Assembly: GCA_014773175.1 (NCBI GenBank)
Contig: VXCM01000042.1
Location: forward strand, 62,001 to 126,000
DNA: 64,000 nucleotides
Source: Lucifuga dentata
Taxonomy: Eukaryota; Chordata; Actinopteri; Ophidiiformes; Bythitidae
Direction of reading: 5' to 3'
The notes under the pieces are model-generated. The model ran no database searches. It was given only the letters and a program-made list of their open reading frames with translations, and was not told the origin of the DNA. The translations under genes were made by a program, and so were the position numbers. This document shows positions 13,373-25,924 of this stretch, in pieces. The number at the start of each line of letters is the position of its first letter. Position 1 is the first letter of the stretch.

Positions 13373-13536
13373 GATTTGGTGTACTGATGTTGATACTGGC
13401 CGTATGGTCTTAAAGGCGCTCATAAACGCACCATCTCATCCTGAAGTGAGGTGGAGTTCAAATTTCATAAGTAGTAACTCTTTCCTTTTCATTAGGAAGA
13501 CAAGATTGCGTGGTGTTAAGGAGGAAAGTGGTGCCC

Positions 13537-13545
13537 ATATATATA

Positions 13546-13577
<32 letters not shown>
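13537..13577. repeat. (AT)n(GT)n compound microsatellite
   Basis: A short AT tract passes into a GT tract of about 14 units. Confidence 0.92.
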
Positions 13578-15286
13578 AAGGTTATAGTAAAATAACTAAT
13601 AAGGTCCAACACTGATAATATTAATGCTAAGTCCTTTCAGAACATTTCTTATCTTGCGATCGCTCTCGTGATTAACCAGACACAATCTGACCACCCTCTG
13701 TGGCTGCATAAGAAAGTAAGGACAATTGGATTCATGTTTTCTGTTGTTGTGTGGATTGTGTTCATTCTTTGCTGCCAGCAGAAGGAGGAAGCCACATCTC
13801 CAGTGAGAAAATTTGGCTGCTCAATCTTGCATCCCCTGTCCAACGAATATATCACCCATCAATCATCATTTTCCCGTTACATCTCTTTCCCTGCTAGTTG
13901 CTACTTACCATTCTATCCTGCAACGGTTTCCTCTGGACACTTGCAACTCTGTCTGGCTGGACTCATGTACGCATGTGTGTGTTTGTGTGTCTACAAGAAA
14001 GCCTGAAAGACAGGATGAGCTTATGTGTATGCAAAAGAACGAGCTAGGATGTGTGTATGAGCCAGCCGGCCAGCTTGCTGGTGCTGTGGCTGAAGCCCAG
14101 CCAGACAGATGGCATCCATTTGATCAGGGAGATGCTGTAATGGTGAGCCAGGAACAGCTAAGTGAGAAGCTGTTACTGGGTCCTCATGAGTCAGACATTC
14201 TCCCAGTCAATGAGAACTTTAACCTTTTGAAAAGCTTTACCTCTCTTCCCCAGCTCCACCAGCTGATGTCGCAGATAAAGGGTCTCTACGTGTCTGTCAA
14301 TATGTTTACATGCACGCTATAGTCAGATTATTTATCTGTACTCCCATTAAGACAATAATGTGAGTTATATGAACAGAATTAATAGGATTCCGCAGTTCAC
14401 AGAATATATGTGATACTTGGTGTAATCAGAATATGATTAGGAGTTCACCAGGTGAGGAAACACATGTGCAATTTCTCTTATTACGTTTACATATCCGAGT
14501 AAATCGATTTCAGTCGCATAATCTAGGTCTGCTAGTCTGAGTAGGTTTATGCCGATTTCATTTGAAAAATTGATTTATTGCATGAATTTATTGCCATGAA
14601 CTATAGAAATCAAGTTAAATGTGCTAGATTATTTCTTTTAACTCAACTCATTTATTCAAAAAATTTCCAGAATATGTTTCACTTGTTTAACATAATCTGT
14701 TCATGTGGTGCTTTCCTGGGATAATATTATCGCAAGACATTGAGGCTTTCTTGAATGCTTGTTTACATACAGATGGCATCCAGCTGTTTTTAAAGGTGTA
14801 AACCTTTAAGGGGCATGGTGCTGTGCTGCTTTGTCAAAACAGTTTGTTTTACGTAATCAGTCCAAGACAGAACATACATAAAGCTTACTCTATATGCTGA
14901 TCTGATTATAGATATAAGGCAACATCTTAAGCACAGAGTGTATAATTTCACTACAGACCCTGTGATTGTCTCCTTTTCTTCTCTGTTTCCCGTCACAGAG
15001 CTGAGATCTCCCTTATCTCGTCACACTTGCAAATCCATTTTTAAAAGGTTAGACATAAAAAAAATCCCCTCCCTCTTCCCCCCCTACTCACTTCGCAGAT
15101 ACGAGATTACACATTTCACCCTGAGCTACAGACAGGAACTAATCCACAGTCTGTGTGAGATATTAGGCGTTTGCCTGTGGTGTGGGTGACAGCTCCGCAG
15201 CGCCAAGTCCTGATATTAGGCATTTAACAGGCCCTATAAAAATCCAGCTTCAGATTGGTGCTAACCATACACAAAGACTCAAAACT
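13578..15286. other. Unique DNA with a 169-codon open frame
   Basis: The plus-strand frame at 13813-14322 is one of the longest in the window. Part of it comes from a TGTG-rich patch and it has no recognisable domain. No matching exon is seen nearby. I treat it as chance. The T-rich stretch at 14480-14780 contains GTTTACATATCC and GTTTACATAC near its edges and may be an old element, but I cannot define it. Confidence 0.35.
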
Positions 15287-15314
15287 CACACAAACACACA
15301 CACACACACACACA
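15287..15314. repeat. (CA)n microsatellite
   Basis: About twelve CA units with one interruption. Confidence 0.92.
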
Positions 15315-16844
15315 GATGCATGTACACACATACTTGCACTTGCAGACATACAGAGAGACACAATTGCAGTTTGAGCTGAAGTATAGCAAATCTTAAATAG
15401 CAAGATAAGCACAGAGCCTACCAGAGCAAGTGTGATGAGTATCCCATTAACAGCCCCTATGGTTGCCATTTTCTCTCTGAATCACTGGATCCTAAGTGGA
15501 GAAATTAATATTTAATGTCTCTGGTAGAGTGCTACAGACACTTCCAGGGTGACTGCATCAAACTCACAGCAGCTTTGACAGCATCAAACCAAGCTTTTGA
15601 CTCGCTTTTACTGCCTATCTAATTGGCTTGTCTAAAACTTGAATGTGTTCCCAAGGTACTGCTCCCATATCACCTTCATGCTACACATTTTTTTTCAGTG
15701 AGTGTATACGTATTACTTTTAACTACATAATCACTTGCATTCCTGCCAGTCTTCATCTGTGCTAAAGAAGTGGTGTTAAATATAGGAAATCTCTACACTG
15801 TCATCAAAATAGCTTAGCAAGAAAAACTTACTAACAATACAGTAATACAGTTGTTACATTTCTTGTGTCGTCCTCGAGCAAACACTCAGGTTACCTTAAC
15901 AGCCTTAACAGATTGAGATGTAATGACAACAAAAGATCCATGCTAACGGAAAATGTTAAATGTACAAGAGCAAAAACATTTCTGAAGTGCACCTTTATAT
16001 ATTGTTTCCATTTAAAGTAATTACTTTTAAATCAGAAGTTTAAAATACTTGATTCTTTTGTTTTATGTCTAATATTCAGCTCTTTGCATTGTATTTTGTT
16101 CCCTGATTTTTTTTTTTTTTTAATGAAAATGCACTTTGAGCTTGCATGAAAGATTCTACACAAATAAAGATTAGTGTTAAAAATTCCTGGATCATGCTCG
16201 ACACCAAAATTGATCAGGGTCTTCCCTCAGCCATGCCCCAACCCTTTCACCAAGATTTGTCAACGTCGGTACAGTGAGTAATCCTATTAACTAACAAACA
16301 ACAACAACAACAAAAAAAAAAAAACAGANAAAAAAAAAAAAAACAGACATGGGTGAAAACATAACCTCCTGGGCTTGTTGTGTGAAATACATTGTCACTG
16401 TAATACTTTGAAATAAAGATGCATCCAACAATGTCAATAATACTCAATTTTTACAGTATTTGTTGTACTACACAGACCTAATAATGGCCGTAATATTACC
16501 CCATAACAGTAGTAAAGTGCCCTCGGTATTCAGATATGAGTAAGCACCGTTCACTGTGTTAAAATTAAAACCACAGATTGGGCTGCAGTTTTTAAGAGCC
16601 AGGAGGGAATTTACCCAGCATTCATCAAGCATGTCCAATTCATTAATATCAAGCTCTTTATAAAGGTATTATAATTCAATTTGAGATCTGAATTTTAATA
16701 TCAAGAACTTAGAAAGCCTTATTAATAAATTAGCACCACATGACCTGGAAACGTCTGAACCACGATTTCTGTGGTTTGAAAATAACCAACACAGAATAAT
16801 GGCATATTTTATTTTGGGGGGGCATATGCACACTGTGTGAAATA
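15315..16844. other. Unique non-coding DNA with A/T runs
   Basis: A T-run at about 16107-16121 and a (CAA)n/poly(A) tract with N at 16329 (about 16297-16343) are the only structures seen. No gene is recognised. Confidence 0.45.
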
Positions 16845-16867
16845 TTGTATCCTACTGAGTGGTACAA

Positions 16868-16911
<44 letters not shown>

Positions 16912-16935
16912 NTTGTATCCTACTGAGTGGTACAA

Positions 16936-16984
<49 letters not shown>
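16845..16984. repeat. (ATT)n with false duplication at N 16912
   Basis: The 67 bases at 16845-16911 recur right after the N, starting at 16913. The repeated block begins TTGTATCCTACTGAGTGG and continues into (ATT)n. This pattern fits two contig ends that overlap but were joined with one N. The real genome probably has one copy of the unique part and an (ATT)n array of unknown length. Confidence 0.85.
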
Positions 16985-16985
<1 letters not shown>

Positions 16986-18880
16986 TTGTTTGGTAATAAG
17001 ACTTTTTCCTCTACTCTTGTGGTGGAAAAAACTCAAAAATAAAAATATCTGGACTCTGATGTGAGAGAGAGAGAGCGCTATCCTTTAATCATACTCTCTC
17101 TTTTCCCTTTATCATTCATTGAACTAAAACTTAGTGCAGCATGTAAAACTTGCAGATCAAAGCAGCGAGAAGTGCCAAGCTATTCTTCTTTCCCTTCCTA
17201 AGGTGGAAGAATGAAAGCTGCCTTCCACTACTGGAAGAAATCACACCAGCAACATGCTTTTAATTCCTTTGTCTGCAGACACATTCCTGAGACTCTGTCA
17301 TTATCATGATCAACTCATCAGATGAAAGCGTCTGTCGCATTTTTACTGAACAGTTTACTCCCTGCACAGCTCCATTCAGAGTAGATGTCAAATGCCAAGT
17401 TTCTATCGTCCAGGTGTCGTGAATACAGCTATGATCTCTAAGCCTTGCATGTTGGAGCCAGCACAAAACCAACACTGCAAAAAAAANGGGGTGTGGTTAG
17501 ACCTTCCACTCACATCAGTCCGCTGCTCTAAATCCAATTCATCAGCCCTTAATGGACTGCACAAATTGTCTCTCTTGGATCTTAACTCAAAGAGCAAGAG
17601 CTGGATGGGCTAAGCAGGAATGGTGTAGAAGCGTATGGTGCTGCTGCTGACTGCAGCATAAAAAGGCAACGGCTTCAGAATTAATCATAACATCCTTAAA
17701 AACACAAGATTTTTGTTTTGGTACTTCACATTCAAAGTGCTAGAAGCTGTTATTACCTGCAGTAAGGACGTTTTCATCCGTGTTTGTGAGCAGAATATCG
17801 CAAAAAGTAGCAGACGGGTTTTGATTAAATTTTTTATATCGGTGAGACTTGATTTAGTAGAGGTTATCAGATTGAATTCAGAATTGGGACACAGAATTTT
17901 CCATAATTTTGTTAATGTTGCAGGATGAAGCATTTAGGGGACATTTATGCCTATTTTCATAAAAACTAAGACTTTTTTTATGATCTTACTGAAAAAATGA
18001 CTTTTGGATCCTATGATGGACTATCACCAGGTGCAGTTTAGCCTAGATCCAGATATTGATCTAGATTTGGTGGATTAAAATACATCTTCAGAGAGGGGTC
18101 ATATTTATGAAGTCACTGCACACCATCAAATAAAGCAAGAACATGCTAAATCCACCAATGTGTAGCTAAAATTATGCTGATTTGGAAGTGTAACACAGAT
18201 TTGACATTTTTTTTTAACAGTTATGGATATCGATTCAGAAGATTGCCACCATACCACTGTGCAATGAATTTGACTTTTCTTTTTTTTCCCCCTCCCCCTT
18301 ACACATCTGAGGTCTGGTTTTACATTGGCAAAAGGATTGCTTGGATTTGGCATCTGGCTTATAAATTAGACTTTCACACTGGAGAAAAAGGGAATAAGCA
18401 GCACGGAATCTAATTGTTAGCACCAATTAGTTTACCAAATTAACAGCAATGACATTCCTTTCTTGTACTGAAATTCTCAAGAAAGGTGTGTCTTGAAATT
18501 AGCAGTTTGTGCTGTAGTTAGTGTGAGGGAGAGCTGAAGGAAACTTCTCCAAATCATGTCTTTCATTGTCACCGCACGCATTTCCATTGCGTGCTCACAA
18601 CCAGATCACTGGTGTGTTATTCAGCAGCTACCAGCATCTGTCACAGGGTGATGTTCAGCGGACGAAGGCTTCAACTGTGAGTGATGTGACGGAGATATGA
18701 AAGCAATCCTTTCTCCTCAACTCCATTTGCTCCCTCCATTTTCCTGCATTTGAACATGATCACACGGGACTCATCAGGAGCAACAACAACACGGGAAATT
18801 GCTGCTCATTTACTCAGGGGCGGAAATAGTTATTGGGCACTCTGCTCATCTCCATCAGGGCTTTGATCTCATTCATAGAT

Positions 18881-18881
<1 letters not shown>
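16985..18881. other. Unique non-coding DNA, N at 17487
   Basis: An A-run, N and G-run at 17480-17491 mark another join. Open frames crossing 17487 are unreliable. No gene or named repeat is recognised. Confidence 0.4.

Positions 18882-18915
<34 letters not shown>
18882..18915. repeat. (TG)n microsatellite
   Basis: About 17 TG units. Confidence 0.95.
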
Positions 18916-18916
<1 letters not shown>

Positions 18917-20100
18917 AGCCTGGTTTGTCAGTGCTCTCTTCCCGTGTTAATTTTGGCCCCTAATTTTAATTTAATTTTTGACTTATTCTGATATGACAGA
19001 TAATATGAAATCTTTTCAAATCTATAATGACCCCTAATCACACACCATGGGCCAGTTGCTTTAGTTGGACCTAAGGTTGGTTAGCCTCAATTCAATAGCC
19101 TTAACTTGATGATCTATTAAATAATATGGTAATACTCAGAAAGCATGAATCATCCCCTTTGGAGCACAAAGAAAATCAGACAAATCCTTTAGCGAAGTGA
19201 TGTCACTTGATAAATTGACTAAAATCGATTCTGTAAATGCCTTTTGTTGTTAGAAATTGCAATAATTGATCTGCCTGCAACATCTGTGTTTCATGTGCAT
19301 ACATACACCTGAGATAAACACAATATCAAAACTCAGATCTACATATCCTGCTGCAGCCTTCATAGTAACCAACCAGGAAAGATGCACAAGAAAGGTGCAG
19401 GATAGAGAAGCGCAAGTCGTGTCTTGATTTGGAAGTTGACTTTGGACTTGTTTCTAGGATTGAAACCTACCTGCAACATCCAAGAAATGACTTTGTCCCA
19501 CCTTTGGTAATTTGTGGTGGAATTTTTGCTTTGCTCAGAATTAAGATCCCAGATGACTCTGCAAATATTACAAAATCCCATGATGTCCTGGGGTCATAAT
19601 AGTCCCATATGAATAGGGCATAAGGCAGAATCTTTGATGTGTACATGCTGTCACTACAGATTACAGGTTACAGATGATCTTGGCTCTGTTTGTAGATAAA
19701 TTTTAACTTATTTCACTGTGCACTGCAGTCACACATGCATTAATTGAGGACTCATTCTCCTTCGTAAATATGGTTTTCCGTCGTGAAGTCTGGGTAAATG
19801 AACAGAGCTGCTCACTCCACGTCATTCTTGCTGACTTGGTATTAACGTACATGTGCTCTCTGCTGCAGAACAGCACGAGGGTTCAGGAGCTAAAGCTGGA
19901 TTCAGTCTGTTTTAACTAAATTGTTGTTTCCTGTCTGGCTTTAGTATAATGCTTGTAGCTAGAAGGATGGCTGACATTAATGCTAAAACCGACTTGTAGT
20001 GAACTTCTGGGAAAAATTTATGTTTGTATACCCACATTAACCCTGCACATTTTCGTACTGATAACTGCTACATTCATCAATCCTCGCTCTTGTTGTATTA
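18916..20100. other. Unique non-coding DNA
   Basis: Nothing recognised. Confidence 0.4.
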
Positions 20101-20130
20101 GCTAATGCTGCATTACATAAAAATCTAAGG

Positions 20131-20174
20131 TAATGTTACATTAGCTAAAGGTAAGCTAATGTTACATTAGCTTA
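20131..20174. repeat. Short direct and inverted repeat pair
   Basis: TAATGTTACATTAGCT occurs at 20131-20146 and again at 20157-20172. The second copy with its flanks (20154-20174) is a near-palindrome, AAGCTAATGT/ACATTAGCTT around one base. Function unknown. Confidence 0.7.
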
Positions 20175-22777
20175 CTTTTTAATGCATTTCAGGGTGCTGA
20201 CCTGCCTCTTTTTATGGCTTTTTCCAGCTGTTTTATTAGTTTGCATTGTGCGTGATCAAAAAATTGCTTACATTATCTTTCCTTGATATCACTGATGCAA
20301 CAGGTGAAATAGCTGTGTAGCTAATGTAGCCAAATCCACTTCTAGATATTTTAGGCCTAACCAGGACATTATTTTCACCAGTACTAAGCATGGAAAGTAT
20401 GTTTTTCAGATTTGTCTGGATGTCATGGATAAGAAAACACCTTTGAATTTAAAAAAAGTAATATCAGCTTATTTGCTCTTGAATCTCGAGATTATTATTT
20501 AGGCTTTATTTGTTGACAACTGGCATTCTTATTGTTGTGGGTTTTGTTTGCAAAAGTAAAGTTGTTACTGCCTCATTTCATCATCAGTGAAAGTTTATTA
20601 TCATAGTTTGACTGAAGAAACACTGCTCTCTCTGCCTGCACTATTCTGACTTATGCCACTAAAGCTGATTATGTGGTACAGTTTTGGAAGAAGAATAACT
20701 CAGGTTGTAACCACCTCACTTTGACACTCTTGCTTTCCTCTCTCTGCTTAAAATGGAGAGTGGGAGAGAATAAACCCATCTGCATCAAAATAATTAATCT
20801 TTCCTTTCCACAGGTTGTTAACACCCTTGGCAATGTGGGAGCACAAATAGTCCTTGAGGGGCTGTTACATCACCTGTTTTCAGACAGGTTCCAAAATCTG
20901 GTGCTTTTTTGTTTTATTTTGTTGTTTTTTTCCCCACAGAATCACATTAAGTGCAGTTTTCTTGAGAAAGTATTTTAGCAATAATAAAAAAAGTGGTGAG
21001 ATGTAATATCACCAACTTGATTTCTTAGGTAATAAAGGAGTGTGAACCTTTTATTTGGCCTATCCATAACTTGGGGTTGTTCTTAACTTGCTCCAACTGC
21101 TGTGTTATAAAAATCAGCGTGGGTTCAGTGAGTTCTCCTGAATGATGGAGCTTCCCCGTTCTCTCCAAACGAGGGACTCCCCAAGTCCTCTCCCCACACT
21201 TCTCCTCCGCTCCTCTCTCCCTCTTGCAACTCTCCTCACCTTAGTTCACACTCCACTTGGCAGGAACACTTTAAACGACTTCTCTCCATCTTTCGCTATA
21301 CTCTCTCTTTTCCCCTTCCCTCTCTCACACCTTCCCTCGCTATGCTCCTGACATCACTGAGGATCAACTCCTCGTGATTTTTTTATGATCTCCCATATCT
21401 CAGGACCTCGGGACTAAGGTGATGTGCATTTTGTGTGAGCAATGTTTTCTGATTCCACATCTCATTTTAATCAGGGTATCATCTCGCAGTATAGGCCCAG
21501 TGAGACAGGCCTGATCCCACGCCCTATCTTTTCGCTTTCCCTCTGTCACCTCTTCCTTTCCCTGAAGTGTGAGCATGTTATTTAAGTCTCCCCTGCGAGA
21601 GGCCTCCCCAGGGCAAAGGTAAGGAAAAAATGCATGGGAGAGATTTGAGGTGGAGGTCAGTTAAATGATGGAGGCTGAAGACTGGGACCAGGACACTGAA
21701 CAGTACAAATCCTCCACAGAAACACAGATTATCACCACATCATCACGTCTTCAAGGAGGCTTTGGGAACAAAGGCATACAGTTTAGAATATTAAACTAAA
21801 AGACTAGACGCAAGTGTGAGACTTCTGAGGTTATGTTCACATTATGCAGCTATAACACCTCACTTAGACGTGTAAGGCTGTCAATTTTGCTCCATGCCAA
21901 CAATTTAGAGGTGCAAAAAACAAACAGACTTTGTTCCAAGTTATATTAGAATGTGTGGGCATCACAGTGACAGCTAAAGCAAAAACTTTATAGATTTCTG
22001 TTTTCCCTTTGTCTGTAATAGCAGCTGAGATATTCTTCTTTTTGCAGATTTAAAGGTAAATATTGTCATTTTTGGATCACAGTGGCAGATTGTGTACAGT
22101 AGTGAATCAAAGGCTTTTTACTTCTCTGGGTCTCTCAATATGCTTGTGAGGGTTGGATCAAAAGCACTCATCAGATCACAAGGAAGCCAGAGGAGACCTG
22201 AACCCACACTGCAAAGGTCACGATTCACTCCATTATTCATCATGCTGCCACACTAAAGTTGGCAAGTCTTAAGAAAGAGGAGAGAGAGACTGAAACAGCC
22301 GTTCCCTCTTTCTATACAGCCATCACCTGTCTTCCCACAGAGGCCCCTGCCAAAGTCCTCCTTCCAAAACCCCAGTTCTCTGTGGATAAGTAACAAAGAG
22401 AGGAGAGAGAGAGTGCACAGCAAAAACTAAAAAGGCCCTTTAAATTCCCAAAATATGACACCTTCAATGTCATGGTGTTGTTAAATCCCAGTACGGCTTC
22501 TCTTCAACACCTTCTACCACTTTCCAAGATGAGCTGCCAAAACCAGAATGACCTTCTGGTGGGTCAGAACTTACAAAGGCCCACAGTCAAATGATAGATG
22601 GATGGAGGAAAACATCCAGATGGAAATAATAGAAAAAAAAAACAAGTGGAAATTGTGTTACAATAGTTGGGCAGCATAAATGCATTTTTACTTACTTTAA
22701 GGAACTTTGACAGCTTCTTTGCATTTTCACCTGAAGCTCTGGTGAAAATCGAAAAAAGTGAGCTTTAAATTCCACAA
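20175..22777. other. Unique non-coding DNA
   Basis: No gene is recognised. The C/T-rich patch at 21150-21350 yields an open frame of low-complexity Ser/Leu/Pro composition, which is expected from such sequence and is not evidence for coding. Confidence 0.4.
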
Positions 22778-22807
22778 CTTTGCATCCACACTCATGTGGA
22801 TGCAAAG
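22778..22807. repeat. Perfect hairpin, 13 bp arms
   Basis: Arms 22778-22790 and 22795-22807 are exact inverted copies around CTCA. Each arm contains TTTGCAT/ATGCAAA, which overlaps the octamer core bound by POU-domain factors (established knowledge). Regulatory use is only a guess. Confidence 0.8.
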
Positions 22808-23438
22808 CGTGTGTGTGTCTGCTCACCCCTTCAGCAAAACGCGTAGCTTATATTCTCTGTAAAAGACAGCAAAGAGCTGAAAGCACATAGCCAGAGATGG
22901 GGGGGAGGGGGAAATACATTCACACTTTCTCTGTGAAATCTAACTACGTCTGGGCCTTGTTGTACATTCTGTTCAGCTATTGCATTCCCCACGGAGCGTG
23001 TGCTGTAGCTGCTCTGACTTGTTTTATTTTATTTTCATGGGCTTAGCACTAGACAGCAGAGCTCTCTGTAGACAGTGACCAACAAGATCCAGCCTCTCTA
23101 GAAATGCTGACGTCCTTTAACCAACTAACCAGTCAATCAATCAGAGCTTTATTGTCAAACCATCCATATTCAAGCACACAGGCAGGATGAAATGCTGTTT
23201 CTCCAGGACCTCCTGGTGCTACATTTAACATAGTGCATGTACCAAGAAGTACAGTAACAAGACAAAGAGCGTAGACAGAGAATAGTGCAAAGAACATGTT
23301 TACTATACTGAAGTAAGAATAAAAGTCTGTGCAAAGAGTTTGCAATTCCATAAAGTTCCATAAAGTGGGGTTTGTGCATTTTAGCATGTGCAAGAGTTTA
23401 AGGTTCAGATAACGTGCAAGTGTGGTCTCAAATGGAGG

Positions 23439-23457
23439 TGTGTGTGTGTGTGTGTGT
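23439..23457. repeat. (GT)n microsatellite inside LINE 3' region
   Basis: About nine GT units within the 3' part of the LINE. Confidence 0.85.
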
Positions 23458-23484
23458 ATGTGTTGTGAGAGATTGTGTTAGTGT

Positions 23485-24190
23485 GTCAGTATACATGTTT
23501 CCCAAAGGGGAAGAAACTGTTCGATAGTCTGGAGGTGGCGGTTCGTATGCTCTGGTACCTTCTGCCAAAGGGTAGGGTGGTGAATGGTCCATGAGAGGGG
23601 TGGGAGGTGGGAGGGGTCAGCCACAATGGAGGTGGAACAGCAGAGAGTGTGTTTGTGGAAGATGTCTGTGATGGCTGGGAGAGGAACCTGGATGAAGGCA
23701 GGCTGGCCCTTTTCAGCCTACGTAGGAAGTGATACCTCTGGGCCTTCTTGATGATGGAGGTGGTGTTGGTGGTCCAGGTGAGGTCCGCCGCGTTGTGCAC
23801 GCTTGCTCTCTCCACAGCAGAGAGGATGTTCAGTGGAGGGTGGCTCAGGAATCCTCCTGAAGTCCACAATCATCTCTTTTCTTTTTTCAACATTGAGAGA
23901 CAGATTGTTCTCTTCACAACAGTCTATCAGTTGCCTCACCTCTGCTCTGTATGCCGACTCATCGTTGTTGCTGATGAGCCTCACCACCGCCGTGTCATCT
24001 GCAAACTTGATGATATGGTTTGTCCCATGCTGTGACGTGCAGTCGTGGGTCAGCAGTGGGCTGAGCACGCAGGCTTGGGGGGGCGCCAGTGCTCAGGTGA
24101 TGGTCCTGGAGGTGTTCTTGCCTATCATGACAGACTGAGGCCTGCCAGTCAGGAACAGAATCCACCCAGAGAGATCTTTCAGCAAAGGAG
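23485..24190 (-). pseudogene. LINE reverse transcriptase fragment (broken)
   Basis: The translated remains carry, in order, a block ending TGRPQSVMIGKNTS, a STGAP-type block, CVLSPLL, the catalytic FADDT box near 23990-24003, and NNLSLNVEK followed by IVDFRR. After these come LTWTTNT, KKAQRYHFLRRLKR and, at the end, HPSHGPF with GRRYQSIRT. These blocks match the palm and C-terminal parts of L2-clade ORF2 proteins. They lie in different frames. A TGA and a frameshift occur near 24082-24090, and another frame change lies between IVDFRR and LTWTT (about 23800-23850), where roughly 25 residues are missing. A further deletion lies before HPSHGPF. No upstream endonuclease domain is present. Confidence 0.8.
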
Positions 24191-24339
24191 GATGAGAGGT
24201 GAGATCTATAACTGAACACATATCAATTTCTTCTTCCCAACCACCTTTGCTGTCTCTCTCAACCCGTCCATACACACACACACACCACCAGTGCCTCCTC
24301 CGTCCGCAGAACAATGAGAAATCTGTGATCCCCTGTTGT

Positions 24340-24341
<2 letters not shown>

Positions 24342-24371
<30 letters not shown>

Positions 24372-24376
24372 NCCCC
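24342..24376. repeat. A30-N-C4 assembly join
   Basis: Thirty A, one N at 24372, then four C. The sequence on the two sides need not be adjacent at the true distance. Confidence 0.9.
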
Positions 24377-25902
24377 TCTCAACTTTTTTTTTTTAATAGC
24401 AGCATACAGTATCAGCAGAATTACTGCGGCTCAGCTCCGATGCTGCAGCAGCCTTGCTGGAGTGTGTCAAGCCCAGAGGGGTTTATGGCTTTGATCTAGC
24501 GCACAATACCAAGTGTGTGAGAGAAAGTGTGCACAAAGAACACACGCAAATGAGCACAGTGCACACACCCACTAATGCTTGTACAAATACATACACATTT
24601 GCACATGCACGCGCACACGGACACACACACACATATCCCCTTTGATATAGTTCCAGACTTTTAGTGGGTGATTAGGAGAGGAGACCTTGCTAAGATGCAG
24701 AGTGATAGGAGGAAGCAGAATCCTGCTGCTCTTTAGTTAGAGGAAAGCGATACTCTGTCTGTAGATAGAGGAGTAATTATGCTTAAGGGTTGAGGGGAAA
24801 GAGGAGGCAGCATTCTAGAGGAGATGCAAAGAAGGGACTGAGGAGGGTGAAGGCTGTACTGACAGAGTGATTTCAAATACTCCAGTGTGTTGCCCCCACA
24901 GACTGCAATTAAAATTCCTCCAGAAGAAATTTACCATGTGTTTTTGTATGCATGTAAGGCTAATCATATGCATGTTTACATTATGGATCCATGGTGCGGT
25001 TTTGCATGAATTCATCCAGCACCGAGTAAATGCAGTCTGTGCTGCCATGTTTGCATAGACACACGTGTGTGTCTGTGTGTGAGTGTGTGTGTCTGCACAC
25101 GCCAGTTTACTGGATCCTCTCCAACACTTGTTGGTGGCCTGAGGTCTATGAAATATTAATGCCCTTTCCCCCTTAATGATTCATAAATTGTATTCCGATA
25201 CTCGGTACTCTGCTTCTCCTCCCTACTTTCCACTCACCATAATTGGACTGATGGCTTGGTTTAAAAACAGATGAGCGTGGAGTGTGAGGCATGAGACAAA
25301 AATCACATTTTTCTCACACATTTCAAGCTGCATGCATGTGCTAAGAGTTCATAATGTCAGTAAATAGTATTCACGAACAAACGCTCTCTCAGGAGATGCA
25401 CTTTTTGCTTCACACCAACACTGAACCACGCTGGGTATTTGTCCTGAAAAATGGCTGCAAACTGCATATAAGTGAAACTTTATAAAACGTCAGCTTTGGC
25501 AGACATAAAACAAGGGAGTGTTTTATTTACTGTAATAAAGCCTACATTACCAGGAGAAAGTTTAGGGATTTTTTTTTCCCTCACTTAAAGATATGGTAAG
25601 GCTGTCCAATGTGCACCAATTTAAACGAAACAAATACACATTATGTGTGTTTCTTTATTCATTATCCAGCATCGACTGGAGAAGTGAAATCACTTGGGAC
25701 TAAATGAAAAGGAAAATAAACCCATCGCTGTATGGCTCCTTTATCTGTTTTTCCTCCCAGTCGTCATGCTTTAACCTTGCTCTCAATTTCATTCAACAAC
25801 TGGGAAAGGGAACATTAATATTAGGATAAGACAAAATTTACAAAAAGAAAAATTCTCACTTCTACCTTATCTACTATTTCGATGTCTCTTGCACACACTT
25901 AT
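24377..25902. other. Unique DNA with CA-rich patches
   Basis: CA-rich imperfect repeats lie at 24540-24635. No gene is recognised. Confidence 0.4.
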
Positions 25903-25924
25903 GCACACACACACACACACACAC
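25903..25924. repeat. (CA)n microsatellite
   Basis: About eleven CA units. Confidence 0.9.

Larger units (their letters stand above)
23121..24195 (-). mobile_element. 5'-truncated L2-type LINE
   Basis: Reading on the minus strand, the element starts abruptly in the reverse transcriptase (about 24195). It runs through the C-terminal part of ORF2 to about 23485. It then has a 3' untranslated region of about 360 bp containing a (GT)n-type patch, and ends near 23121-23144 in short tandem repeats related to ATTG. Tails of short tandem units are usual in L2/CR1-like LINEs. 5' truncation is the normal product of target-primed reverse transcription. The copy is decayed and cannot encode a working enzyme. 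Confidence 0.8.

Noticed and set aside
13813..14322. 169-codon plus-strand frame
   Set aside because: Part of it comes from TGTG repeats (Val/Cys run). It has no recognised domain and no neighbouring exon.
16845..17042. Tyr/Ile-repeat frames
   Set aside because: They are translations of (ATT)n plus the duplicated join at N 16912.
23748..24138. Plus-strand open frames at the LINE
   Set aside because: They are shadows of the minus-strand reverse transcriptase remnant.
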